A DNA stretch of 64,000 nt from CAITWF01 sp038231575. GTDB lineage: Bacteria; Verrucomicrobiota; Verrucomicrobiia; Opitutales; Opitutaceae. This document shows positions 16,922 to 25,893 of this stretch, one piece after another; the first letter of the stretch is position 1, and each line of letters begins with the position of its first letter. Location of the stretch: assembly GCA_038231575.1 (NCBI GenBank), contig JBBRLB010000006.1, positions 1 through 64,000 on the forward strand, read 5' to 3'. The position numbers were made by a program, and so were the translations under genes. The notes under the pieces were generated by a model. It was given only the letters and a program-made list of their open reading frames with translations, was not told the DNA's origin and ran no database searches.

Positions 16922-18241
16922 GTGCCGAGCACGAATCTCACATTTAAAAATCGCAACGAACACCGCGCGTGGCTCGCGTCGCAGGCCGCGTTGCCGGCGG
17001 GATTTCGCGTGGGCACGACGCGTTTCGACTTCGTTCCGCGCGAGGCGCCGAAGCCCGCAAAGATGACGCTCACGCTCATCGCGCTCGATCGGGCGACACC
17101 TCACTTCGCCGCGATGTTCACGAAGAACGCCTTTCCCGGCGCTCCGATTATCGTCGGTCGCAAGCGCCTCAAGGAGCCCACGCTCGGCGCGATCCTGGTG
17201 AACAACAAAATCTCGAACGTCTGCGCGCCCGGCGGCGTCGAGGCGAGCGAGCGCGTGTGCGCCGAAACCGCAAAACTTCTCGGGCTCAATGCCACGCAAG
17301 TGCTGCCAAGCTCAACCGGCGTGATCGGCTGGGGCCTGCCCGTTGACGCGATGATCGGTGCGTTGCCACAAGCCGCGCAGACCCTCGCGGCGGGATCGAT
17401 TCTGCCGGCGGCGGAGGGCATCGTAACGACCGATCTCTATCCGAAGATTCGACGCGCCGATTTGCCCGGTGGCGGCAGCATCGTCGGGATCGCGAAGGGT
17501 GCCGGCATGATCGAGCCAAACCTCGCCACGATGCTCGTCTATATTCTCACCGATCTGGCAGTGCCGCGCGCCGAATTACGCGTGATGCTCGCCCGGGCGG
17601 TCGATGCGAGTTTCAACACCATTAGCATCGACAGCGACACGAGCACGTCGGACACCGTCGCGATCGTTTCGTCGGGTCGCGTGCCGTGCACGGATTTTGG
17701 TGCGTTCGAACGCGGCCTGCATTCTGTCTGCCGCGATCTGGCGGAAGATGTCGTGCGCAATGGCGAAGGTGTCCGGCACGTGATTCGCGTCCTGGTCACG
17801 AAGGCCGCCAGCCCTGCCCTCGCTCGCGCACTGGGGAAAGCGATCGTCAACGCCCCGCTCTTCAAGTGCGCCGTCGCCGGCAACGATCCGAACGTCGGCC
17901 GCCTCGTGCAGGCGATCGGCAAGCACGTCGGCGCCCACGCCCACGGCACCGATCTCTCGAAGCTGCGTGCCACGATGGGCGGCGTGGAAATTTTCGCGAA
18001 CGGCGTGTTTCAACTGAACCCCGAAAAGGAAATCGCGCTGGTGAAACACCTGAAGAGCGCCGAGCTCTATGAAAGCGCCCCGGCCAAGGACGGCGTGTTC
18101 TCCGCCCCCATCGATTTTCCGCGGCACGAACGTTGTGTCGAACTCGAGATCGAAGTCGGCAACGGCGCCGCCTCCGCCACGGTGCTCGGCGGCGATCTCA
18201 CGCACGAATACGTCAGCGAGAACGCGGACTACCGGAGCTGA
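16922..18241 (+). CDS. argJ: Glutamate N-acetyltransferase / amino-acid acetyltransferase ArgJ
   Basis: A 439-residue enzyme that transfers acetyl groups from acetylornithine to glutamate (cyclic arginine pathway) and may also use acetyl-CoA. It is made as a precursor that cleaves itself at the ATML motif: here KGAGMIEPNLATML, with the nucleophilic Thr at about residue 203. Further family motifs are VNNKISNVCAPGG, SSTGVIGWGLP, FNTISIDSDTSTSD and the C-terminal LGGDLTHEYVSENADYRS. A GTG start is used. It is the only arginine gene here on the plus strand. A degenerate copy of its last 60-odd bases lies at 20096. Confidence 0.94.
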   Translation: MPSTNLTFKNRNEHRAWLASQAALPAGFRVGTTRFDFVPREAPKPAKMTLTLIALDRATPHFAAMFTKNAFPGAPIIVGRKRLKEPTLGAILVNNKISNVCAPGGVEASERVCAETAKLLGLNATQVLPSSTGVIGWGLPVDAMIGALPQAAQTLAAGSILPAAEGIVTTDLYPKIRRADLPGGGSIVGIAKGAGMIEPNLATMLVYILTDLAVPRAELRVMLARAVDASFNTISIDSDTSTSDTVAIVSSGRVPCTDFGAFERGLHSVCRDLAEDVVRNGEGVRHVIRVLVTKAASPALARALGKAIVNAPLFKCAVAGNDPNVGRLVQAIGKHVGAHAHGTDLSKLRATMGGVEIFANGVFQLNPEKEIALVKHLKSAELYESAPAKDGVFSAPIDFPRHERCVELEIEVGNGAASATVLGGDLTHEYVSENADYRS

Positions 18242-18329
18242 ATCCGCTGGAGCGAGCGACGAATGGCATTCGGAGTCTCCAGAATTTCACTCTGACCAGC
18301 AGCCGCGTCGCCGCGAGCGGCGTGCGAGT

Positions 18330-20021
18330 TCACCGCTTCCGCAGCATTCCCACGACTTGTCCGACGACCACGCCGAGCGGGAGCCACAGCAGAACGAAGG
18401 CGTTTTGGCTCAACACCAAGGCCCAGCGGAAAAATTCACTCTGCTGCACGAAGGCGCGCGCCGCCGCGTCGTTCACGTGCGGCGCCGCCGCCAGGCCGCC
18501 GACCGCAAACCCGTGCGCCACCGCCGCGCCGCCGCACGACGCGAGCCACCCGAGGGCGGCGCCGCCCGACGCAAGATAACCTGCCGCCAAGCCGCCCACG
18601 GCCCACCACCCAAAAGCGGCGCCCGCAAACGAACCCACCCCGAGCCCCACGCCGCCCAGCGCGAGCAGACCCACCGCTCCTCCGCCGAGCGAAATCGGCG
18701 CGAGGGCGAGTCCACCGCACGCGAACAGCCCGCCGCAGGCGATGTTGCCGATCGCGATCCAACCGACGGCGGGCAAGGTCGCGCCCGCCGCGCTTTTCCG
18801 TCCCGTCCGAATGTGAATCAACGGCAACCCCAGCAGGCTTCCGCGACTGCGATACTCGAAGTCGCGGAAAAACCACGGCCTCGCCCGCATCGCGCTCGCG
18901 GAGACCAGCCCGGCGCTTTCGCGTTGGGCTTTCGCGGCCTCCTCGCGCCGGATTCGGTGCACGCGTTTGCTGGCAGACAGAATGATCAGAATGAGCGCGA
19001 CGCCATAGCCGCCGCAAAAGATCGCGAACGGCTCCACCAATCGCTCGGCGTGATTCTCCGGGCCGGACACCCCGAAATAAACGCCGGTGAACAACACGAG
19101 CGTGAAGACGATCGACGCGAGCCACACGCGCCACGCGAGCTGGCGCAGGAACTCGCGCTCGCGCGCCGACTCCGGTTTTTCGCAACTGATCTGGTAGCCC
19201 AGCCAGCCGCCGAAAATGCCGGCCACCGGTCCGAGAATCGCGACGGCAAACCCGCCCGCGCCCATGGCCTTCGCCGCCGAGCCGCCTTTTGCCACCGCCG
19301 TAGCCGCGGCGGGCAGCGTCACCAAGGGGAGCGCCGCCAGCACGCTCGTCGTGAACGCCGCGCCCGGCGCGGTGCGCTGGAGCGCGCCTTCGACAAAGGC
19401 GGCCACCTGATCCTGCAGCAGCTTGCGGCCGCGCGAAAGCCGCTGCTTCACCGCGTCCTCCGACAACTCCAGCGCGCTGGCCACTCGTTCGACGGACTGA
19501 TTCTCGCGGTAGAAGAGAATCAGCGGCTCGCGGTAGGTCGCGGGAATCCGCTCGATCGAGCGCCAAAGAATCGCCTGCTCCTCGCGAGTCACCGCCTGAT
19601 CGGACGGCGCCGGCTCCGGCGCCGCCAGCTCAGCGGCCGCGTCGAGCGGCTCCGCGGCATGCGCCGGCTCGCGCCCCGCGCGGCTGAACGCGCGACTGAT
19701 CCGATGACGAACGATGCCGCACAGCCAGCCGCGGAGTTTCTCCGTCTCCCGCAACTGCCCGAGGTCGCGCCACGCGGCGACGAATGTCTCCTGCGCGAGA
19801 TCCTCGCTTTCGCGGACGCTGCCGGTGGCGTTGTAAGCGAGGGAGCAGATCAGCGACTGGTAGCGCGCCACGATTTGCGCAAACGCGTCGCGATCGCCCG
19901 CGAGGCTGGCGGCCACGAGCGCGACGTCGTCGAGTAAAGCGGAGGTCGGCATGACGCCCGCGAGCATGGAATTTTCTACCGCGTTTGTCACGGCGATCGG
20001 AGCAAAGGAGAAAGCTTTCAT
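18330..20021 (-). CDS. ECF sigma factor fused to a Gly-rich membrane domain
   Basis: A 563-residue protein. Residues about 45-115 are a sigma-70 region 2 (FAQIVARYQSLICSLAYNATG, then SEDLAQETFVAAWRDL). Residues about 155-205 are region 4 (IPATYREPLILFY, then SVERVASALELSEDAVKQRLSRGRKLLQ). The remaining 350 residues carry several hydrophobic helices and a long Gly/Ala-rich stretch of repeating GG(L/A)A(A/L)G units. C-terminally extended ECF factors exist in Verrucomicrobiota and Planctomycetota, where the tail is thought to act as a built-in sensor or anti-sigma. ATGs at residues 19 and 24 are alternative starts. The gene sits between argJ and a second copy of the argJ tail. Confidence 0.82.
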   Translation of the reverse strand: MKAFSFAPIAVTNAVENSMLAGVMPTSALLDDVALVAASLAGDRDAFAQIVARYQSLICSLAYNATGSVRESEDLAQETFVAAWRDLGQLRETEKLRGWLCGIVRHRISRAFSRAGREPAHAAEPLDAAAELAAPEPAPSDQAVTREEQAILWRSIERIPATYREPLILFYRENQSVERVASALELSEDAVKQRLSRGRKLLQDQVAAFVEGALQRTAPGAAFTTSVLAALPLVTLPAAATAVAKGGSAAKAMGAGGFAVAILGPVAGIFGGWLGYQISCEKPESAREREFLRQLAWRVWLASIVFTLVLFTGVYFGVSGPENHAERLVEPFAIFCGGYGVALILIILSASKRVHRIRREEAAKAQRESAGLVSASAMRARPWFFRDFEYRSRGSLLGLPLIHIRTGRKSAAGATLPAVGWIAIGNIACGGLFACGGLALAPISLGGGAVGLLALGGVGLGVGSFAGAAFGWWAVGGLAAGYLASGGAALGWLASCGGAAVAHGFAVGGLAAAPHVNDAAARAFVQQSEFFRWALVLSQNAFVLLWLPLGVVVGQVVGMLRKR

Positions 20022-20095
20022 CTGTCATCCAAGGGCACGAAAAGCCGGATGAGGTGACAGGAAATCTTTCGCAACCACACCCGCGCCTCTGTTGT

Positions 20096-20162
20096 CACCG
20101 TGCTCGGCAGCGACCTCATGCACGAATACGTAAGCGAGAACGCGGGCTCCCGAAAGAATTAA
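20096..20162 (+). pseudogene. argJ: Degenerate second copy of the argJ 3' end
   Basis: These 67 bases encode TVLGSDLMHEYVSENAGSRKN followed by a stop. The tail of intact argJ (from 18178) encodes TVLGGDLTHEYVSENADYRS. The first 50 aligned bases differ at about 5 positions, and weaker similarity continues past both stop codons. No upstream argJ sequence precedes this copy. It has the same orientation as argJ, so the sigma-factor gene between them is flanked by direct repeats of the argJ end. It is either a relic of a duplicated or replaced argJ, or one side of an insertion at the 3' end of the gene. Confidence 0.85.
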
Positions 20163-20230
20163 TTCTGTTTAGCGGGACTTCGGCTGCCTGCCCGCGTTGA
20201 CTTGGAAGCGGTAGAACGCACGCTTGAGGA

Positions 20231-20917
20231 ATGGCCAGCCAAGACAGCAACGTTGTTGACGAGTGGAGCGCAAAGCCTGCGATTTCCTGGCGCAAGCTGC
20301 ATGCTTTGGGCACCAGTAAGGTGGCTCAGAGTTCGATTATCTGGGTGTTAAGCATTCCCGTGCTCGCGCGATTGGCAGAGTGGCTGGAGCAGACCACCAA
20401 GGTGTCTTTCCACATTCCGGCAAATTTCGTCTTCATGTATTTCGGCGCGTTCTTCTTCGCCATTGGGTCGGTGGTATTCCAGCTGTTCTGCCCGACAGTT
20501 ATCAAGGTTGCGCCCACCTTCGGACAGTTTTTGACCGGTAGCCACTCGGATTTGGAACTCAAGAACTGGTTCCACCAAGTGTCGTTGCTCTATCGGCAAA
20601 GCGTGAATCCGCGCATGATCCAACAGTTTTTGGCTATCCTAAAGGGACGTCAAAACATCACATCCGCACAGGCCGCGGAGTTGTTAGGAGATAAAGCAGG
20701 GCCGGCACTTCTGAATGAATTTTGGGGCACCATTTGTCCCCCAACACAACGCCCCTACGTTTACGACTTAACCGCAAATGCGGCCGACAACGCTCGGCCG
20801 GTGGCGCGATTCGCGGCCACTATTGCTTATACGGTTGGTGGAACTTGCCTCGCGTTCGTCCCAATCGCGAACTTCTTTGTGATGACTCATTACGTCGCGA
20901 CGAAGCCGCTGTTCTAA
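20231..20917 (+). CDS. Membrane protein of unknown function with lower GC
   Basis: A 228-residue protein with hydrophobic segments at about residues 35-50 (SSIIWVLSIPVLARL), 60-80 (FVFMYFGAFFFAIGSVVFQLF) and 200-218 (AFVPIANFFVMTHY). A soluble loop of about 110 residues lies between (LTGSHSDLELKNWFHQVSLLYRQ). I do not recognise the family. Base and codon use are less GC-biased than neighbouring genes. It lies just beyond the argJ-tail copy, which together suggest acquired DNA. It ends 26 bp before the convergent ornithine decarboxylase gene. Confidence 0.65.
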   Translation: MASQDSNVVDEWSAKPAISWRKLHALGTSKVAQSSIIWVLSIPVLARLAEWLEQTTKVSFHIPANFVFMYFGAFFFAIGSVVFQLFCPTVIKVAPTFGQFLTGSHSDLELKNWFHQVSLLYRQSVNPRMIQQFLAILKGRQNITSAQAAELLGDKAGPALLNEFWGTICPPTQRPYVYDLTANAADNARPVARFAATIAYTVGGTCLAFVPIANFFVMTHYVATKPLF

Positions 20918-20943
20918 CGAGGCTTCCTGGAAGCCGAGATATC

Positions 20944-22083
20944 TTACTGATTCACGTGCACGACCGTCGCGGGCGGGAAGCCGTTGAAGTAGGTGGCGCT
21001 GGCGTGACTGTAGGCGCCGATGTTCACCGAATAAACGAGATCGCCGCGTTGCATGTCGGGGAGATTTTCCGCCATCGAGACGACGTCGAGCGCATCGCAG
21101 GTCGGGCCGAACACGCAGCAGATCGAGGTCGGGCCTTTCTTGAACGCCTTCACCGGATATTTGCAGTGATCGAAGATGATGCCCGAGTAGGTGTGATAGA
21201 CGCCGTCGTTGATGTAGTAGCTCGTCTTGCCGTCGCGCACGGCCTTGCCAATCACAGAGGCCACTGACGTGCCGCACACCGCCGCCAGAAAGCGCCCGGG
21301 CTCCGCGAGAATCTGAATCTCCTTCGGGAAAAGCCGCTCGAGTTCGTTGTTGATGACCTTGGCGAGAACCGGGAACGGTTTCACCGAGTCATCATACGGC
21401 GCGGGGAAACCGCCACCGATGTCGAGCAGGTTCATCTTCGTGTAGCCGCGATCGCGCGCTTCCTGGAAGATGTTCGCCGAGAGCGCGAGGGCCTGGACGT
21501 AGTTGTCGAAGTTCGTCGTCTGGCTGCCGACGTGGAAGCTGATGCCCTCGACCGTGAGCCCGACCTTGTCGGCGGCGAGAATCAGATCGACGGCTTCGCC
21601 GGGGTTCGCGCCAAACTTTGACGAGAGCTCGACCATCGCGCCGGTGTTCGGAACCTTGAGGCGCAGCACGAGACCCGCGTTGGGCGCGTGCTTCTTGATT
21701 TTATAGATCTCCTCGACGTTATCGAAGGTGACGAGCGGCTTGTATTTGTTCAGCTCCTCGAGCGTGTCGGTCGGCTTCGTTGGGTTCGCGTAGATGATCT
21801 TGTCCCAGATCCAGTCCTGCCGCTGCTTCGCGGGCATCGACTTGATGTTCTGGTAGACGATCTTGAACTCGGGCATCGACGCGACGTCGAAGCTCGCGCC
21901 CTCCTTGTAGAGGGTGCGAACGATCTCCGCGTCAGGGTTCGCCTTGACCGCGTAATAGGCCTGCACGCGGGGCAGATGCTTGCGGAACAGCCGGTAGGCC
22001 TGCCGCAAAGCATCGTGATCGATCACGAAGAGCGGCGTGCCGTGTTTCTTCGCGAGCTGCTGGAGGCGCGGGAGTGGAATCAT
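20944..22083 (-). CDS. speC: Ornithine decarboxylase (fold III, PLP-dependent)
   Basis: A 379-residue alanine-racemase-fold decarboxylase making putrescine from ornithine. The PLP Lys lies in YYAVKANPD at about residues 44-52. Other motifs are SFHVGSQTTNF, DIGGGFPAPYDD, AEPGRFL for PLP phosphate, and FGPTCDALDVV, whose CDxxD pattern marks ornithine rather than diaminopimelate decarboxylase. The ATG at 22083 is chosen; an in-frame TTG 7 codons upstream is possible. Lysine or mixed specificity cannot be excluded. It follows the homospermidine synthase gene, which would use its product. Confidence 0.85.
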   Translation of the reverse strand: MIPLPRLQQLAKKHGTPLFVIDHDALRQAYRLFRKHLPRVQAYYAVKANPDAEIVRTLYKEGASFDVASMPEFKIVYQNIKSMPAKQRQDWIWDKIIYANPTKPTDTLEELNKYKPLVTFDNVEEIYKIKKHAPNAGLVLRLKVPNTGAMVELSSKFGANPGEAVDLILAADKVGLTVEGISFHVGSQTTNFDNYVQALALSANIFQEARDRGYTKMNLLDIGGGFPAPYDDSVKPFPVLAKVINNELERLFPKEIQILAEPGRFLAAVCGTSVASVIGKAVRDGKTSYYINDGVYHTYSGIIFDHCKYPVKAFKKGPTSICCVFGPTCDALDVVSMAENLPDMQRGDLVYSVNIGAYSHASATYFNGFPPATVVHVNQ

Positions 22084-22107
22084 AGGCGGAAAGCGGATGC
22101 TCAATGC

Positions 22108-22155
22108 GTAGATCGGGGTTTATCCCCGACACGTCGGGCGTAAAGCCCGACCTAC
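22108..22155. repeat. Double-hairpin palindromic repeat between hss and ornithine decarboxylase gene
   Basis: Two hairpins are nested inside an outer GTAG.../...CTAC pair: TCGGGG/CCCCGA (22113-22129) and GTCGGGC/GCCCGAC (22133-22151). The GTCGGGC-loop-GCCCGAC unit resembles interspersed repeats and partly recurs at 34546-34612. It could also attenuate or stabilise the polyamine transcript. Confidence 0.6.
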
Positions 22156-22188
22156 AAAAATCACGCGCACGATCATCAGAGGGAGCGG

Positions 22189-23649
22189 TTACCCCGCGTC
22201 TTCCGTGAGGAGGAAGTTCTTGAACTGCCATGGATCCTTGTGGTCGAGGTCGGGCTTGTTGTAGCCCTTGAAGACCTGCTCGCGATTCTGGAGCGGCGTC
22301 CAATCCTTGGCCTTCGAGATCCACTTGCCCATGTAGGGCATCGCGATCTTGAGGATGAAGTCGTGCGGCAGTTCGTCGGGAACGCGGACGCCCTCGGCCG
22401 GGTTTTCCATCATCCACATCGATGCGGCAACGACCGAAATCGCGACCTGCATCGTCGTGGCGTTCTGATGCGGGACGAGCTTGCGCGACTGCTCGATGCT
22501 GAGATCGGAGCCGACCCACCACGAGTTGTAGTCGTGACCCATGATCAGCGCGCCGAGGATATCGGAGCCGCCCGTGATCTCGTCGTTCATGATGCGCTGG
22601 TTCTCGTTGAGATGGTAATTGTAGCCGCGCATCTCGTTCAACGAGGCGATCGCCTCGTCGCACGGGCAGTAGGCGTAGTGCATCGTCGGGCGATAGACGG
22701 CCTTTTTGCCTTCCCACACCGTGAGCTTGTCGGAAATCGTGAACGCTTCGCCGTGGCGGACGACCATGCCGTGGATGTTGTAGTCCGGCACCCAGGTGCG
22801 AACCCAGGTGTTGATGCCCATGCGCGCGAGACAGATTTGATTCCGCGGGCCGTCCTTGTGCGTGTAGGCGAGGCGGGGCAACTGCTTCTCGTGCGTGCCC
22901 CAGCCCATCTCGACGGTCGTCGTGCCTTCTTCGCGGAAGCCTTCGATGCTCCACGTGTTCACGAACTCGTCGACCTGCTTCGGCTGATCGGTGATCTGCG
23001 TGTCCCGCTCGGAGCAGTGGATGACCTTTACGCCGAGTTCGCGCGCGAGGTGGTTGAAACTGAGATCGGATGAAAGCTGCGCGATCTTCTCGGCCTTGCG
23101 GCCCTTGACCTTCTTGTCGGCGATCAGGCTCTCACCGATGTCGAGGAGGCCCTGCTTCACGAAATGCGAAATGAGGCCGGGGTTGGCGCCATGTTCGATG
23201 ACGGCGGTGGCGCCCTTGCCATCCCACTTCGCAATCATGCGACGCAGGTTCATGTGGCGGTAGTAAAGCGTCTTGGTGGTCGGGTGCGCGTTCGGGCCGG
23301 CGGCGTAAGGATCCCAGAGCTCGGTCGACGTGTTGATATACATCACGCCGTGATCGCGGCACCACTGGAGCAGCTCGCACGCGTCGATATTCCACGCGAG
23401 ATCGATGAGGAGGTCACCGGCGCCGACGTGCTTCGCCAGCAACGTGCCCATGTTTTCCTCGGTTACGCGATCGCGGACGAAACGCACGCCCTTCGACGTC
23501 CACTGCTTCAGCTTCGCGGCGCGATTTTCAAAATCCATCACCGTGACATTTTTGGCGGGCACTTTGACGTGCTTGAAAAGAATCGGCAGCGTGCACTCGG
23601 CAACCGCGCCGTAGCCGACGAAAAGGACTTTGTTTTTGAATTCGATCAT
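22189..23649 (-). CDS. hss: Homospermidine synthase
   Basis: A 486-residue NAD-dependent enzyme that condenses putrescine units to homospermidine. It starts with a Rossmann motif VLFVGYGAVAECTLPIL. Family-like blocks follow: LLIDLAWNIDACELLQWC, YINTSTELWDP, AVIEHGANPGLISHFVKQGL and the TTTVEMGWGTHEKQLP region. Length and motif order fit bacterial Hss and not the eukaryotic, deoxyhypusine-synthase-derived enzyme. It is transcribed before the ornithine decarboxylase gene with a 105-bp gap that carries a palindromic repeat. Both enzymes act in the cytoplasm. Confidence 0.92.
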   Translation of the reverse strand: MIEFKNKVLFVGYGAVAECTLPILFKHVKVPAKNVTVMDFENRAAKLKQWTSKGVRFVRDRVTEENMGTLLAKHVGAGDLLIDLAWNIDACELLQWCRDHGVMYINTSTELWDPYAAGPNAHPTTKTLYYRHMNLRRMIAKWDGKGATAVIEHGANPGLISHFVKQGLLDIGESLIADKKVKGRKAEKIAQLSSDLSFNHLARELGVKVIHCSERDTQITDQPKQVDEFVNTWSIEGFREEGTTTVEMGWGTHEKQLPRLAYTHKDGPRNQICLARMGINTWVRTWVPDYNIHGMVVRHGEAFTISDKLTVWEGKKAVYRPTMHYAYCPCDEAIASLNEMRGYNYHLNENQRIMNDEITGGSDILGALIMGHDYNSWWVGSDLSIEQSRKLVPHQNATTMQVAISVVAASMWMMENPAEGVRVPDELPHDFILKIAMPYMGKWISKAKDWTPLQNREQVFKGYNKPDLDHKDPWQFKNFLLTEDAG

Positions 23650-23769
23650 GATGCGTTACGTGGAATGAGGGGTGACTGTGCGCGACGCGCGCGCGCGGTG
23701 ACAAGAGTTTTTCCGCGACGATTCCATGACGGAACCGTCGGAGAAACCCGCGCGATTCGCGGGCGAAAG

Positions 23770-24795
23770 TTAGACGAGCCCGGCGGTCTCGTCGAAGCCG
23801 CACCAGAGGTTCATGATCTGCACGGCCTGGCCGCTCGCGCCCTTCACGAGGTTGTCCTCAGCGGAAGTCAGAATGAAATTTCCCGTGCGCGGATCGTGCA
23901 CGGCGGAGATGTCGATGCGGTTGGTGCCGACGACGTGCGCGGTGTCGGGCGTGTCGCCGGCCGGGAGAATTTGCACGAACGGCTTGCCCGCGTAGGCGGA
24001 CTTCCACGCCGCGTAGACCTGCTCGATCGTGCCGCCGGGGGTGGCGGGCACCGTGATCGTCGTCGCGATGCCGCGGCGCATCGGCGCGAGGTGCGGATTG
24101 AACTGGATGATCGTCGGCGCGCCGGTGTGCAGCGCGAGCTGCTCTTCGACTTCGGCGAGATGGCGGTGCTTCACGAGCCCGTAGGCCTTGGCGCTCTCGG
24201 TGCGCTCCACGTAGAGAAAGGCCTCTTCAACTCTCTTGCCGGCGCCACTGACGCCGCTGAAGGAATTCACGACGATGTGCTCGCGCGTGACGATGCCGGC
24301 TTTGAGCAGCGGGACGAGCGGGACGAGAATGCTGGTCGGATAGCAACCGGGCGCGGCGATGAGCTTCGCCTCTTTCTTCCAGGCCGGCGGCGTGAGTTCC
24401 GGCAGCACGAAACGCGCGGAAGGTAGCAACTCGGGCGCGTGATGCTCCCCGTAGTATTTCGTGTAAGTCGCGAGATCGGCGATGCGGAAGTCGGCACTGA
24501 GATCGATCACGCGTTTGCCGGCGGCGACGAGCGCTTTGGCGTAGGTCGCGGCGGCGCCGTGCGGCAACGCGAGGAACCACAGGTCGATGTCAGCGGCGGC
24601 AAGCGCCGCAGGATCGGAATCGGTGAACTTCAGGCCTTGATCGACGCCGCGGACGGCGGGCATGACGGTCGCAAGGGGCTTGCCCGCGTGGGTGCGCGAG
24701 GTCACCGCCGCGAGCGTGACCCGCGGATGGCCGAGGAGGAGTTTGACCAGGACTTCGCCCGAGTAACCGGACGCACCGACGATGCCGACTTTCAT
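23770..24795 (-). CDS. argC: N-acetyl-gamma-glutamyl-phosphate reductase
   Basis: A 341-residue enzyme reducing N-acetylglutamyl phosphate to the semialdehyde with NADPH, third step of arginine synthesis. It starts MKVGIVGASGYSGEVLVKLL with the nucleotide-binding GASGYSG. The catalytic Cys lies in AAPGCYPTS at about residues 147-155. FSGVSGAGK and the HRHLAEVEEQL region are typical, as is the C-terminal EDNLVKGASGQAVQ. This is the most distal arginine gene, 120 bp upstream of hss and closest to rpsI-rplM. Confidence 0.96.
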   Translation of the reverse strand: MKVGIVGASGYSGEVLVKLLLGHPRVTLAAVTSRTHAGKPLATVMPAVRGVDQGLKFTDSDPAALAAADIDLWFLALPHGAAATYAKALVAAGKRVIDLSADFRIADLATYTKYYGEHHAPELLPSARFVLPELTPPAWKKEAKLIAAPGCYPTSILVPLVPLLKAGIVTREHIVVNSFSGVSGAGKRVEEAFLYVERTESAKAYGLVKHRHLAEVEEQLALHTGAPTIIQFNPHLAPMRRGIATTITVPATPGGTIEQVYAAWKSAYAGKPFVQILPAGDTPDTAHVVGTNRIDISAVHDPRTGNFILTSAEDNLVKGASGQAVQIMNLWCGFDETAGLV

Positions 24796-24843
24796 GTGAA
24801 GGCCATCAATGCATCCGCGTGCGAAGCTGCGTCAAACTACAAA

Positions 24844-24875
24844 GCAAAACAGCCCGCGCGAAATCGCGCGGGCTG
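24844..24875 (-). terminator. Rho-independent terminator of the TorF-like gene
   Basis: Twelve-base arms CAGCCCGCGCGA (24850-24861) and TCGCGCGGGCTG (24864-24875) form a perfect stem with a 2-base loop. On the minus strand it is followed by TTTTGCTTTG. It lies 38 bp after the stop of the gene ending at 24913. Confidence 0.85.
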
Positions 24876-24912
24876 CTGAGATGGACTGGGCACTAAAAGC
24901 AGCGCCAAGAAA

Positions 24913-25716
24913 TCAGAAGGTGATCGCGTAGCTGATGGTCACCACGCCCCGGCCGACGGCGCCCGTGTTGGCGAATTTCGGCGTCGAGCCCTGTTTGAAG
25001 AAGTTGTCACTGCCCTTGGTGTAGGCGACGCCGAGCAGTAGCTTTTGCGTGTCCTTCACGATTTGGAAGGGCACGGTCACGCCGACCAGCCAGTAGTTGC
25101 CATAGTTTTTTACGGTGGGTGAGGTGTCCTCGAAGGCGTCCTTCGCTTTGAACGTGCCGACGGTGCCGAGGAGATCGAGTTCGGTGCCGGCGTCTTTCCA
25201 CGGAATGGTGTAGAAGGCATTGAACTCGAGGAGCGTCTGCTTGAGCACGACGTCCTGGTAGATTTTGGGCTGCAGCTTCAAGCCTTCGGCGGGCATCCAG
25301 TTAAGCGCGAGGCTCGGCTCGAATGTGGCTTTGTAAAATCCGGCTTTTTTGTCGGCTTTCGGATAATTATACCAAATGAAGCCGGGCACGATCTGGAGCT
25401 CTTTCGAAAGCTCGATCGTGTAGGAACCGTAAGGATCGAGCTCGGGGTCGGACTGGCCGGCGACCTTGTCGCGCATCGGGAAATTCGTCCACATGCCCAG
25501 CGCGAGCGGGCCGGAATCGAACTCGATGTTCGGCTCGAACGATGGGCCGCCGAGGCGCGCGCCACGCAACATGTATTGCGAGACGAACGTCGGCGTGACG
25601 GTCCACGACGAGCTGGGCGCCGCGGGCGCCAGAACCGGTGCAGGAGTCTGGGCGCGGACGGAAAGCGCCCCGAGGGTCAGGGCGCTGAGGACGAGGGCAG
25701 TTATTTTCTTGTTCAT
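24913..25716 (-). CDS. TorF-family putative porin / outer membrane protein
   Basis: A 267-residue outer membrane protein. The signal peptide is MNKKITALVLSALTLGALSVRA. After a Pro/Ala linker comes TPTFVSQYMLRGARLGGPSFEP, the S.Y..RG.....P pattern that opens the Gcw_chp/TorF beta-barrel family. Alternating strands run to a terminal Phe (VTISYAITF), the usual outer-membrane barrel ending. The substrate is unknown. The ATG is chosen because it directly begins the signal peptide. No Shine-Dalgarno is present; the leader is CA-rich (CACGCAACCAA). It has its own terminator and lies downstream of rpsI. Confidence 0.8.
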   Translation of the reverse strand: MNKKITALVLSALTLGALSVRAQTPAPVLAPAAPSSSWTVTPTFVSQYMLRGARLGGPSFEPNIEFDSGPLALGMWTNFPMRDKVAGQSDPELDPYGSYTIELSKELQIVPGFIWYNYPKADKKAGFYKATFEPSLALNWMPAEGLKLQPKIYQDVVLKQTLLEFNAFYTIPWKDAGTELDLLGTVGTFKAKDAFEDTSPTVKNYGNYWLVGVTVPFQIVKDTQKLLLGVAYTKGSDNFFKQGSTPKFANTGAVGRGVVTISYAITF

Positions 25717-25893
25717 TTGGTTGCGTGAGGTTGCAGCAGTGAGGATCCGGAGAGACCCGGATGCCCTGCGATAGCAGGTGGCTTGCCAAGTTCCTCTCAT
25801 GCCCCCGTGCGTCCGCCTAATGACACAAAAACCGCCGGCGGAAATCCGTCGGCGGTCGAGAGTAATATCCCGGTCGGGCCGGGCCTGACGCAC

